IMG/VR virus record: IMGVR_UViG_3300045051_000918
Span: 1-47,063 of that record
From: a virus
Length of the DNA: 47,063 nt
Reading direction: 5' to 3' (one strand)
The position numbers and the translations under genes are program-made. The notes beneath the pieces are model-generated. The model had not been told where the DNA came from. It did no database searches and worked only from the letters and a program-made list of their open reading frames with translations. Position 1 is the stretch's first letter. Every line of letters begins with the position of its first letter. Below are positions 1-6,359 of the stretch, one piece after another.

Positions 1-127
1 TGTCGGCCAGTCTCCCAGTCTTTCCCGGTGTCCGCTCAACGGTACTTTTACATCGAACTTTCTTGAGCATTCCCGATGAATCAGCGCTGACTGCATCTCT
101 GCGATATCGCTTTGCCAAGGCTTCCTA
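1..127. repeat. Terminal direct repeat, left copy (circular contig overlap)
   Basis: These 127 bases are identical to 46937-47063. The match stops exactly at both contig ends. An overlap of this size equals a common maximum assembler k-mer, so it most likely marks a circular or circularly permuted genome of about 46,936 bp, not a biological terminal repeat. The junction falls inside the structured non-coding region. Confidence 0.95.
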
Positions 128-217
128 GCAGAGGTAGCTACTCCCCCGCATGCCCCTTGGTTCGGCTCAACCCTGTGGACCCATTACAGTCTATTCCCCA
201 GTGAGCTTCTGAGCGCC

Positions 218-255
218 GATCCCGAAATCCTCAGATAAAGGACTTTGGGATCAGA
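218..255 (-). repeat. 38-base hairpin repeat, copy 1
   Basis: The sequence is identical to 440-477. It folds into a stem with outer arms GATCCC/GGGATC and inner arms TCCT/AGGA around a short loop. The copies are 222 bases apart in direct orientation. Duplication of a long hairpin in non-coding DNA suggests a repeated RNA domain or a processing site. Confidence 0.85.
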
Positions 256-439
256 GCCGGTCGCGACCCGGCACCCATCGTATCCGCGTTACCAGCGCGG
301 CCCACTCCCCGTCTGGCGACAGGTCGGTAACTTCATGGTGGTTTGGCTCCCGATGGACTGGAAACCCTTCTCAGTGCGTCTCTCCAGGGAGTCGACTACT
401 GTGACCAGTCTCCTGCTCTCCCAGCTTCCCACGCCGTCT

Positions 440-477
440 GATCCCGAAATCCTCAGATAAAGGACTTTGGGATCAGA
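440..477 (-). repeat. 38-base hairpin repeat, copy 2
   Basis: This is the second identical copy of the 218-255 hairpin. It lies immediately downstream of tRNA-His in the minus-strand direction, where it could act as a processing or folding signal. Confidence 0.85.
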
Positions 478-480
478 TAT

Positions 481-553
481 GTGTCCGGTGGGATTTGAAC
501 CCACGATTTGCAGCTTCACAAGCTGCCGGCTTGGACCGCTCGCCTACGGACAC
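481..553 (-). tRNA. tRNA-His (anticodon GTG)
   Basis: On the minus strand this folds as a full 73-base cloverleaf. The acceptor is GTGTCCG/CGGACAC, the anticodon arm is GCAGC-TTGTGAA-GCTGC and the T arm is CGTGGG-type with a TTCAAAT loop. The loop gives anticodon GTG, reading CAC/CAU. The base before G1 is G, as expected for tRNA-His, but the discriminator (complement of 480) is A rather than the usual bacterial C73. A73 is known mainly from alphaproteobacterial tRNA-His. CCA is not encoded. Confidence 0.9.
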
Positions 554-570
554 CACTTGCTGGGTAATGG

Positions 571-643
571 ATGGGACGGCAGGCATCGAACCTGCAACCG
601 ACGGCATCAAAAACCGCTGCGCTACCAATTGCGCTACGTCCCA
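571..643 (-). tRNA. tRNA-Gln (anticodon TTG)
   Basis: This minus-strand cloverleaf has acceptor TGGGACG/CGTCCCA. The D arm is GCGC-AATTGGTA-GCGC, the anticodon stem GCGGT/GCCGT has wobble end pairs, and the T arm is GCAGG-TTCGATG-CCTGC. The loop TTTTGAT gives anticodon TTG for CAA. The U1-A72 pair is typical of bacterial tRNA-Gln and supports the identity. The discriminator would be U, which is unusual. It lies 17 bases upstream of tRNA-His, so the two are probably co-transcribed. Confidence 0.88.
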
Positions 644-1341
644 ATGAGTGATCCAGAGCCGGTCAGAACCTGGGAAGAGTGGACCATGACTGACTGCGAT
701 TATAGTTTAGCCCTTCCCAGGCTTGCCGACTCGAAGCCGAGATTAGCCCGCGGCAGAGGGATTGTCAGGCCGGGATCGTGTACTGATGGGTGCCTCGCCT
801 GGTTAAACTATCGTGCGCGCTTCCGGGTCGGGGTCGAACCGACATCTCTCAAGGTCCGGACCCTGAGTGTTTTGACTCCTTAAAAGGGAGCGGCGAGACT
901 ACTGAAGCTTAAGCAGATATGAGTGGAAGGAAAAGTCTGGATCGCATGCGGAAATTCGGGCAAATAGCTAGGCCAGGGCTTTTTAAGGGTCATATATCCC
1001 CTAAAACTCCCCTGCCTTTTCGCCGCTGGTACACCCGACATTGCTCCTGCGCAGGATTTATTCCGCTTGTATGACCCACCTGCTACGGAAGAAACATTCA
1101 AAGAAACCGTCGTCTTCTTCGGGTTATGACTCTCGTAACTGAACTGGAGCCCCTGGCATTCAGAATGTTTGCTCTCAGACAATCACGGGTTGCAGTTCTC
1201 CTCGGATACCCTGTGCAACATGGTCTCGAAAAGAAGCGGTTGAGATTATGGTGCCGACTCAGCGTTATAAAGGCACCCTCGATTTCTGGGGTTGAGGTTC
1301 GATGCCAAACTAATGGCCCTGCTCCCAGGAATTCCCGAATT
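644..1341 (-). ncRNA. Structured non-coding segment upstream of the tRNAs
   Basis: About 700 bases carry no credible gene but many local inverted repeats. Examples are CCTGGGAAG/CTTCCCAGG (669-677 with 713-721), GGTGCC/GGCACC near 1248-1278, GTTGCA/TGCAAC near 1190-1222 and a 12-base palindrome TCCTGCGCAGGA near 1050. A tRNA-like element sits at 819-908. Dense hairpins next to tRNAs in a phage fit a large ornate RNA such as GOLLD or ROOL. That assignment is inference from context, since no consensus was matched. Confidence 0.45.
819..908 (-). other. tRNA-like element with long extra arm, no D arm
   Basis: On the minus strand there is a perfect T arm (GTCGG-TTCGACC-CCGAC, bases 827-843). A 7-base acceptor-like stem with one mismatch is formed by GCTTCAG and CGGAAGC. 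There is also a hairpin with loop CTTTTAA and a 10-bp extra arm (CTCAGGGTCC/GGACCTTGAG). Only about ten bases separate the acceptor strand from the anticodon-like arm, so there is no D arm. It is not a normal tRNA. It could be a tRNA mimic within a larger RNA or a decayed tRNA. Confidence 0.5.
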
Positions 1342-1575
1342 TTACCAGGGCACGTCTGGATCGGTCGAGTCCGCTGTTAAGGCAGGGTCAGGTGTCCAGT
1401 CCAATGCGTGCTCCTCACGTAAATATGGCCGGTGAGCAACTTGACGGTATTTCGCATCGATCTCCTTCGGAGTGTAGCCGCGAGCCTCGAAATGACGTAT
1501 CACCTGCCGAAGCGGATGAAACCGCAAAAGCTCGCGCATCGCAGGTACGGAAAGCTTGTTGTAATCGATGTTCAC
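1342..1575 (-). CDS. Hypothetical protein, 77 aa
   Basis: I do not recognise this family. The start is a GTG preceded by AAGGAG at a good distance. A longer frame begins upstream but lacks a ribosome site. The product is basic in its first half (including a helical stretch rich in Arg, His and Glu around residues 15-40) and acidic at the C-terminus. It lies just upstream of the tRNA/RNA region in the same direction, so it may share that transcript. A nucleic-acid-related role would fit the composition but is only a guess. Confidence 0.65.
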   Translation of the reverse strand: MNIDYNKLSVPAMRELLRFHPLRQVIRHFEARGYTPKEIDAKYRQVAHRPYLREEHALDWTPDPALTADSTDPDVPW

Positions 1576-1684
1576 TCGTGTAATCTCCTTTGAAGCCTTG
1601 CCTTTACAGGGCTTTCGCAGGATTAACAAGCTGCGATAGGGTACGGCATAAGGGGTTCTTTGGGATCTCCGCTTCGCTTCGATT

Positions 1685-1840
1685 CCTGTTGGTTTGAAGG
1701 GGATTTGGGGCTTTTGGTAATTGGGGTGTCAGTGTGTAGGGGTTGGTGGTTGTGGTTGGGAAATATTGGTGAGTCGAAATGGGTGGGTGGAAGTGAGTGG
1801 CTGGTTTTTAAAAATAAAAAGAAGTGGTGGACGGTACAGG
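1685..1840 (+). other. G-rich, C-depleted tract, possible G-quadruplex
   Basis: The plus strand has several GGGG runs between about 1698 and 1745, separated by A/T-rich loops, then TGGGTGGGTGG repeats. C is nearly absent over about 130 bases. Such skew favours G-quadruplexes or R-loops when the C-rich strand is the template. The frames across it are low-complexity and not convincing as proteins. Confidence 0.5.
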
Positions 1841-1850
1841 TACTCAGAGG

Positions 1851-1876
1851 GGGGGGTCTCACCCCCCGATCTTTTT
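1851..1876 (+). terminator. Rho-independent terminator-like hairpin
   Basis: GGGGGG-TCTCA-CCCCCC is followed by GATCTTTTT on the plus strand. The U-rich tail is only on this strand, so it should stop plus-strand transcripts coming from the G-rich tract. Confidence 0.6.
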
Positions 1877-2514
1877 CAATATGATAGGTGGGGCTAACCC
1901 GCGCTGAGCGGGGGATTCGCAAGCTCGATCAAGTCCCACGACTGCATTCCTGGTCAACGCATGTTGACGTAGATATCCCTCGATTCTCTCCCATATGCAT
2001 TCCATATCAATCGTAACCATGCGTAATCATTGGAACCTTCTGCATATTCATCTCGAACCTATAGGGCTTTTGGTATGAGATACATGCTCATGCGACTATA
2101 TGCCTTGCCTCTATTGCATTGTAGCCATGTTCATATTGCATGTTATCTCTGCGATATTTGATCACGATTGCTGGAATGGTCTTGATGACGGTATCTAGAT
2201 GACGTGATCGCGAGTTAATATAAAGCGATGCATTTTGACGGTCCTCTCACAACATTTCCGTGTTTGCTCACCATGTCACAACCAAACACTCATCACGATA
2301 CATCAAAATAACCCAAAGCCAACCGCCTTACCACGCCATCACGATAATGCGTCACAATATCCCGATCTAACCGCTTGATCATAAGCCAGACTTCTTGATC
2401 TAATAACACCCATAAGTTTCACTACTGCAACTATTGGCATTAACACCCATCTGGCCATACGCCATACACGCCATAGCATTGACTATCATCAAACACTCAA
2501 AGCCCGGACGCTGC

Positions 2515-2772
2515 ATGATATACGAAGAGAGAATAGTTATCGAACGCTTGCCGTCAAGCCCTTTAAAGCCTGTCTTCCTGACCATGGGAGAATCACTTAT
2601 CGCAATCCAATTGCAATACGAACGATCGGCTCTCCTGCGCCTCAGAATTCCCCGCATACACGCCAACATTTCATGGCTCTCATGGCGCATCGAACGCGAA
2701 GACCATGAAGTCAGATTCACGGCAATCCTGCGCATCCGCAATTTGGTCGCATCGCCGCGACCGCTGCCATGA
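2515..2772 (+). CDS. Hypothetical protein, 85 aa
   Basis: This frame is the more plausible of two overlapping opposite-strand frames, because it runs with the following plus-strand genes. The product has no recognised domain; it alternates charged and hydrophobic residues as a small beta-rich protein would. The ATG at 2515 was chosen, but its ribosome site is weak. A TTG at 2434 in the same frame is an alternative start. It is followed at 2810 by a very small membrane protein. Confidence 0.45.
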   Translation: MIYEERIVIERLPSSPLKPVFLTMGESLIAIQLQYERSALLRLRIPRIHANISWLSWRIEREDHEVRFTAILRIRNLVASPRPLP

Positions 2773-2809
2773 TAGAGCATCAAAGCCATAACGGCATATG
2801 GAGCGAACC

Positions 2810-2914
2810 ATGGCAATCCTGATCAAAATCGTGGTCTTTTTCATCGTCGTGATAGCAATCGAGGGAATAGTCGAAGACCTAAAGCGCTGCCCGCGCGATA
2901 GCGAAACTCACTGA
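2810..2914 (+). CDS. Very small membrane protein, 34 aa
   Basis: ATG lies 6 bases after GGAGCG. The peptide has a strongly hydrophobic segment at residues 2-20 (Ile, Val and Phe), then a short charged tail with one Cys. It should sit in the inner membrane with a small cytoplasmic or periplasmic tail. Phages encode many such peptides, some blocking superinfection or altering membranes, but this one matches no known family I can name. Confidence 0.6.
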   Translation: MAILIKIVVFFIVVIAIEGIVEDLKRCPRDSETH

Positions 2915-2994
2915 AAGCCCTTCCCGGCAAGGTTTCCGCTTGCCTTTCCCAATGCTCTATCATATATCTCAGACCGAACAAGGTTCAGCTACGA

Positions 2995-3000
2995 TATAAT
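2995..3000 (+). promoter_or_regulatory. Possible -10 element TATAAT
   Basis: A perfect TATAAT hexamer lies 17 bases before the preferred start at 3017. The -35 region is poor (GACCGA at 17-bp spacing). If used, the leader would be very short. It may drive the 3017 gene. Confidence 0.35.
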
Positions 3001-3016
3001 GGAGAACGTCAAAGCA

Positions 3017-3460
3017 ATGCAGATCGAGCTTTTCCATACATCGCCTGTGCCGATCAAAGTAATCCGAAAAGATGGCCTTTTCGGGTCTTTTCTGTGCTTC
3101 GCTGCCAGTCCATACACTCTAAGCGGCGAAAGCCCGAAGCACGTCTATCAAATATCGCTCGATAAAAGCCAAATTATAGAGGCTTGCTCGCTTTTTTATC
3201 ACGCTGACGCACAGAATCTTGAGCCGATAGTCGAAGAGGCAATGGCTCTCATCGATTGTGATCACGATACAGCGGTCGCTTTGCTCTCAGAAGAACAAGC
3301 CTATCTCGATGATCCCGAAATATCATGGGAATTGCAGCGCCTTACAGCTGAGTGCGCGAAAGTATTGGGTTACATCGCATGCCGCATGACCGACGAACAG
3401 GGATCGGTTTATTTGGTTGACGCCACAAAGGTTAAACTCGAACAGATAGAGGGGCACTAA
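3017..3460 (+). CDS. Phage hypothetical protein with LFHTSP start, 147 aa
   Basis: The ATG at 3017 was chosen because GGAG lies ten bases upstream. An earlier ATG at 2999 overlaps a TATAAT and has no ribosome site. The protein opens with ELFHTSP and contains an LFYH motif near residue 58, then acidic helices. From memory this resembles a family of uncharacterised proteins in many phages of Gram-negative hosts; the function is unknown. The stop codon lies within a terminator, so it ends its transcript. Confidence 0.75.
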   Translation: MQIELFHTSPVPIKVIRKDGLFGSFLCFAASPYTLSGESPKHVYQISLDKSQIIEACSLFYHADAQNLEPIVEEAMALIDCDHDTAVALLSEEQAYLDDPEISWELQRLTAECAKVLGYIACRMTDEQGSVYLVDATKVKLEQIEGH

Positions 3461-3471
3461 GCCCCTTTTTT
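3451..3471 (+). terminator. Rho-independent terminator
   Basis: GGGGC-ACTAA-GCCCC is followed by six T on the plus strand. The stop codon of the upstream gene forms part of the loop. It also separates that gene from the convergent gene ending at 3471. Confidence 0.85.
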
Positions 3472-3758
3472 CATGCCTCAGACGCTGCCGCTGCCGCTGC
3501 TTTCAGCTTCCGCGCTGCCCGCTTGGGCTCCTGCGCTGCTTCCGTATCCGCCAGAACCTCAGCTTGCAGTAGATGCCTCTGATCAACCAATCCTTCTTGA
3601 ACAAGCTGATCACCGACTTCCGCGACAGTCCAGTCACGGCCGAATTCATCGTCTTTAAGCCGCACGATAGTGCCGATCGCCGCATGCCGCTCATTAATCC
3701 AGCCGCTCAGTTTTTCCTGCTTTGCTGACAAAAGGTTAACGCCTTTGAAAAAAGCCAT
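3471..3758 (-). CDS. Hypothetical protein, 95 aa, Ala/Lys-rich tail
   Basis: This is a minus-strand gene inside a plus-strand region, with AGGTG six bases before ATG. Residues 1-60 look folded, with helices around LSGWINERH and a strand at IVRLKDDEF. The last 30 residues are rich in Ala, Lys and Arg and probably disordered or DNA-binding. A TTGACG about 50 bases upstream could be its -35 box. I do not recognise the family. Isolated opposite-strand genes like this are often recent additions. Confidence 0.7.
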   Translation of the reverse strand: MAFFKGVNLLSAKQEKLSGWINERHAAIGTIVRLKDDEFGRDWTVAEVGDQLVQEGLVDQRHLLQAEVLADTEAAQEPKRAARKLKAAAAAASEA

Positions 3759-3919
3759 AATTCACCTCAAATTTTGATGTTTGCATGAGATTGCGCGAAC
3801 CAGGTGAAAGCGTCAATGACTTGCTGCGTATCGTGTTGCAAACCGTACCTAGGTTCGGTATGAGATGACATCAAACACAGGCAGGGCAAGGCCTTGCACA
3901 AACTAATGGAGATCTTTGT

Positions 3920-4201
3920 ATGCATACACCATGGGGAAAATCTCAATCATTCGAGCAGGTCACAAACGGCGTGATCTTCGTCACGACGGCCAGCCATGGC
4001 GGTTACAAGCTGTCAGCTGAGCGAAACAAGGAAATCCCAATGCCCTATCGCACAAGCGATGGTTGGTATGAAGAAGACTGCGAAGCTGCGCTGGTAGGCT
4101 ATTTTCTGCAGGACGCATGCTTCGATGCGTTTAAATCGATCGCAAAAGAAACCGTGCAGCACTGGTATCCAGAAGCTTTGCAACAGGAGCCAGCGCTATG
4201 A
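3920..4201 (+). CDS. DUF7007-like protein, 93 aa
   Basis: The N-terminus reads HTPWGKSQ, followed by an STASHGG-like block (TTASHGGYKLS, residues 22-32) and GWYEEDCE near residue 50. These blocks match my memory of DUF7007, a domain found on phages and plasmids whose role is not established; an anti-restriction-type role has been considered because of its context elsewhere. The start has GGAG upstream. It opens a tightly coupled operon in which each gene overlaps the next by ATGA. Confidence 0.75.
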   Translation: MHTPWGKSQSFEQVTNGVIFVTTASHGGYKLSAERNKEIPMPYRTSDGWYEEDCEAALVGYFLQDACFDAFKSIAKETVQHWYPEALQQEPAL

Positions 4202-4620
4202 AAATCCTTGATCCAAGAAAAATCAAAGGCAAGAAGCTTGAAGGAATAAACCTGTATTTGGATGGAAGAGCGATCGTTAATCTGGCTAAACATGAGAGCA
4301 TAACTACGGGAAACACAATTGAAAGCATGGCGCTGCGCGGCTCTTATGAAGCAAAGCATAACTTTCCGGACCTTTTTGAGTATTACTGCACAAGAGATAG
4401 TGCCGGTACACGAATTTTAAGAAAGGCTTTGTCCGTCTACATTTCCCCTGACTTAGCGCCAATGATTGACGATATCAAACGCATGACAATTGGCTGGTCA
4501 AGCAATCTTAACGGCTTATGTCTTCGCATAGAAACCAAGTCAGGAGCATATTTTAGGCTTACTCCATCGGAATGTTGGTGGATTGATCAGGACGTTCCAT
4601 ATAATGAGCCAGCGCAATGA
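4198..4620 (+). CDS. Hypothetical protein, 140 aa
   Basis: The start overlaps the stop of the DUF7007-like gene (ATGA), so translation is coupled. The product is a mixed alpha/beta soluble protein with Trp-rich ends (GWSSNLNG and CWWID). No domain is recognised. It is the second gene in the 3920-5505 operon of small early proteins. Confidence 0.75.
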   Translation: MKILDPRKIKGKKLEGINLYLDGRAIVNLAKHESITTGNTIESMALRGSYEAKHNFPDLFEYYCTRDSAGTRILRKALSVYISPDLAPMIDDIKRMTIGWSSNLNGLCLRIETKSGAYFRLTPSECWWIDQDVPYNEPAQ

Positions 4621-4880
4621 TCACTCCTTTTGACCTTCGCTGCGAACAGGCACTAAAAGCCAAAGGTATCGATCCTTGCTCACAAATAAGCCGAACAGCT
4701 ATTCGCATAATTAATAAGATTGCGCGTGATGAACATTGCTCTCGAAAGCATGCTGAGCGGGCTATTCGCTGGTATCGCCGCGCGTATTTTCCTGCAAACG
4801 GACCTTGCTCATGCATCGAATACATTGCGGGAATTGATCATTTGATTGGGCTTTACGTCAATGGAAGGGATCTGCAATGA
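4617..4880 (+). CDS. Hypothetical protein, 87 aa
   Basis: This gene is coupled by ATGA to its upstream neighbour. It is helical and basic in the middle (residues 25-55), with five Cys. The segment CSRKHAERAIRWYRRAYF could form a helix-turn-helix-like pair, but this is not a confident DNA-binding call. No known family is recognised. Confidence 0.7.
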   Translation: MITPFDLRCEQALKAKGIDPCSQISRTAIRIINKIARDEHCSRKHAERAIRWYRRAYFPANGPCSCIEYIAGIDHLIGLYVNGRDLQ

Positions 4881-5068
4881 AAAACAAATGGATCATTCAA
4901 GACTGGACAGGCAAGACCTGTTTCCACGGTAAATCCTTCAAAAGCTTCGATGATGCTGACTGCTTTCTAACCGAATTCATTGAAAAAACCTATCCCGATA
5001 CAGTGGAGAATGATGAGCGGTATTCAGAAGAGAGAGGAGAATATTACATCGATGAGGTGAACAAATGA
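4877..5068 (+). CDS. Hypothetical protein, 63 aa, acidic
   Basis: The gene is coupled by ATGA at both ends. The protein reads as a short beta-beta-alpha unit (WIIQDWTGKTCFHGKSFKSF, then an acidic helix). Small proteins of this look are common in phages of Gram-negative bacteria and have no known role. I could not tie it to a named family. Confidence 0.7.
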   Translation: MKNKWIIQDWTGKTCFHGKSFKSFDDADCFLTEFIEKTYPDTVENDERYSEERGEYYIDEVNK

Positions 5069-5505
5069 CAAGCATATCGGCGCGAGCGATAGCTCGCAAT
5101 GCTCTCAGCTATTTTCAAACTAAAACTCGGCAGAGCGGCGAAACTTTCCACTGCTTAAAAGACGGCAAGCCCGATTGGGTTCAAGACCTTGTGAGGCATG
5201 CTCATGACGGTATGCTGCCCGATGACTTCCGCTATGGAATAATAAAAGACTGTCTTGATGCGATCGCGGACGGTATCGAAGACGACCTGGAACCTGAGCA
5301 CAAGCACTATATTCTGTGTCAATGGCTTGGCAGTCATGGCAAGCGCCATGAATACGTGAACGAAGCGGCAAGCGACTATAGCGGGGATATCGATATCATG
5401 GAATTGCTACAGGCCGGGTATGCCCTGGAGCTAATGGAAGTCACGGCGCTTTTGATCGATAAGCTGGAAGAGATAGCGGACGAACAAACGGACGAGGAAG
5501 AGTAA
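5065..5505 (+). CDS. Hypothetical protein, 146 aa
   Basis: This is the last gene of the 3920-5505 coupled operon, closed by a terminator 25 bases later. It is acidic and helical, with a conserved-looking core CQWLGSHGKRHEYVNEA near residues 87-103. Related early-region proteins exist in other phages to my memory, with no function assigned. An RNA- or protein-inhibitor role in host takeover is possible but unproven. Confidence 0.75.
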   Translation: MTSISARAIARNALSYFQTKTRQSGETFHCLKDGKPDWVQDLVRHAHDGMLPDDFRYGIIKDCLDAIADGIEDDLEPEHKHYILCQWLGSHGKRHEYVNEAASDYSGDIDIMELLQAGYALELMEVTALLIDKLEEIADEQTDEEE

Positions 5506-5530
5506 GACCAGCGGTCTTCATTAGCTAGGA

Positions 5531-5563
5531 ATCCTTGCAGGGCATTGCCTTGCAGGGATTTTT
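5531..5563 (+). terminator. Rho-independent terminator
   Basis: ATCCTTGCA and TGCAGGGAT pair with one wobble around an 11-base loop and are followed by TTTTT on the plus strand. It ends the early operon at 5505. Confidence 0.8.
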
Positions 5564-5599
5564 GATTTATATACTCTTGCGAGTAATTGGGAGAATCAG

Positions 5600-5836
5600 A
5601 TGCAAGTAACTATCATCGATCGCGCGGCAATGCGGAAAGCATGGGGAACAGGACAGCATCAAATAATCACGCGAACCCTTGAAATACCTGATAATTGCCC
5701 GGTTTGTGGCGAACCTCGCGGCAAGGCCAAGCCGATTAGCATGACAGAAGACGGCGATAGTACCTGGATTAGTTCCTGGCAGAATCCTTGCGGTCATGTC
5801 GATAAGTATGCGGACTTGATCAAAGAAAACACTTGA
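5600..5836 (+). CDS. Small zinc-ribbon-like protein, 78 aa
   Basis: It has one clear CPVC knuckle (Cys33, Cys36) and a second possible ligand pair, Cys64 and His66 (PCGH). This gives a plausible zinc site. The start has GGGAG nine bases upstream. It stands alone between two terminators. It has no assigned function; small zinc ribbons in phages often bind nucleic acid or host proteins. Confidence 0.7.
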   Translation: MQVTIIDRAAMRKAWGTGQHQIITRTLEIPDNCPVCGEPRGKAKPISMTEDGDSTWISSWQNPCGHVDKYADLIKENT

Positions 5837-5941
5837 ATAGTATTCGTGATATCAATAGATTGCCTCAGCTGACCGAATGATGCTTTTGCGCTGTTTTTCA
5901 TGGTACGCCACGCAAAAGATTCAGATGGTAGCTGCAAATTG

Positions 5942-5971
5942 AACCAGGGTTGCCTATCCCCTGGTTTTTTT
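5942..5971 (+). terminator. Rho-independent terminator
   Basis: AACCAGGG and CCCCTGGTT form the stem, followed by seven further T on the plus strand. It lies about 105 bases after the zinc-ribbon gene and may end its transcript or a small RNA. Confidence 0.85.
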
Positions 5972-6043
5972 GTGCCAAATTGCTGATTTTACCAGGATTT
6001 CTCCGCTCTTGACTCGCATTGCGCATGCTCCCGATTGCGCTGA

Positions 6044-6056
6044 TTTAAGAATTCTT
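6044..6056. promoter_or_regulatory. Operator-like palindrome TTTAAGAATTCTT
   Basis: The core AAGAATTCTT is a perfect palindrome. The same 13 bases occur inside a 16-base perfect palindrome at 12643-12658, also intergenic. Shared use upstream of two plus-strand transcription units suggests one regulator binds both. Confidence 0.5.
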
Positions 6057-6359
6057 TACCGCTTGACCATAACTGCGATTTTGCCTGACATTGCGCCTCC
6101 CTACGATTTGATCCGGGTTTCATCCCAAACCGAACCATGGCGCGGCGTATTCCCGCTAAAGGATCTCAAATTTTTTCGGCTGATTTCAAAAACAAAATCC
6201 AATGCCAAGGGGGGGTTAAATTTGGGGCTTGTAACTCTCATTTGGTTCAGTTAGAGATGGGATTAACGCATGCTATCACGGACGATCAGCATACCTGAAC
6301 AAGGCGACAGCCAAGTGTTTCATGGTCTTCAAAGTTTTCTTTGGGAAAGTTCGGAACTT

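Larger units (their letters stand above)
128..480 (-). ncRNA. Structured non-coding segment of a putative large RNA
   Basis: No credible gene lies here; the reading frames are short and lack ribosome binding sites. The segment holds two copies of a 38-base hairpin (218-255 and 440-477) and a GC-rich inverted repeat just after the first copy (about 255-275). It joins tRNA-His directly. The minus strand is preferred because both tRNAs and the flanking gene at 1342-1575 read that way. I infer that this is part of one large structured RNA running through the contig junction. No family was recognised by sequence. Confidence 0.45.
1576..2514. other. Intergenic region, no supported gene
   Basis: About 940 bases contain no frame with a good start. 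The first part (about 1685-1840) is strikingly poor in C on the plus strand, with runs of G. A terminator-like hairpin follows at 1851-1876. The rest, 1930-2500, is richer in A/T. It carries the word ATCACGAT at 2161, 2292 and 2338, and other short repeats such as GATGACG. It could hold a replication origin or early promoters. I see no clear -35/-10 pair. Confidence 0.6.
5837..6359. other. Intergenic region with terminator and operator-like sites
   Basis: No convincing gene is present; a 94-codon frame at 5970-6254 begins right after a terminator and lacks a ribosome site. The region contains the terminator at 5942-5971, the word GCCAAATT at 5974, the palindrome TTTAAGAATTCTT at 6044-6056 and three TTGCGC repeats. 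It probably holds the promoter and operators for the 6360-7850 operon. Confidence 0.6.

Noticed and set aside
819-908. tRNA interrupted by a group I intron, with its 3' half at 46769-46825
   Set aside because: GCTCC/GGAGC could pair between the two elements, but the acceptor strands do not match (GCTTCAG against CCTTCCC), no D arm is present and no clear group I core was seen.
880-1182. Minus-strand frame of 100 codons in the RNA region
   Set aside because: No ribosome site and no protein-like pattern; it overlaps the tRNA-like element and several hairpins.
128-1341. tmRNA
   Set aside because: T-arm-like elements suggested it, but I found no tag reading frame ending in an Ala-Ala-type tag and no matching 5' acceptor at the expected distance of about 350 bases.
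1930-2400. CRISPR-like array from repeated short words
   Set aside because: The repeats are only 8-10 bases and irregularly spaced, with no uniform repeat-spacer pattern. No CRISPR array was seen anywhere in the window.
2400-2816. Minus-strand frame of 138 codons
   Set aside because: Met/Cys/Arg-rich shadow of the plus-strand frame at 2515-2772, without a ribosome site and against local gene direction.
5970-6254. 94-codon frame after a terminator
   Set aside because: Starts inside the tail of a terminator, has no ribosome site, and covers operator-like repeats.
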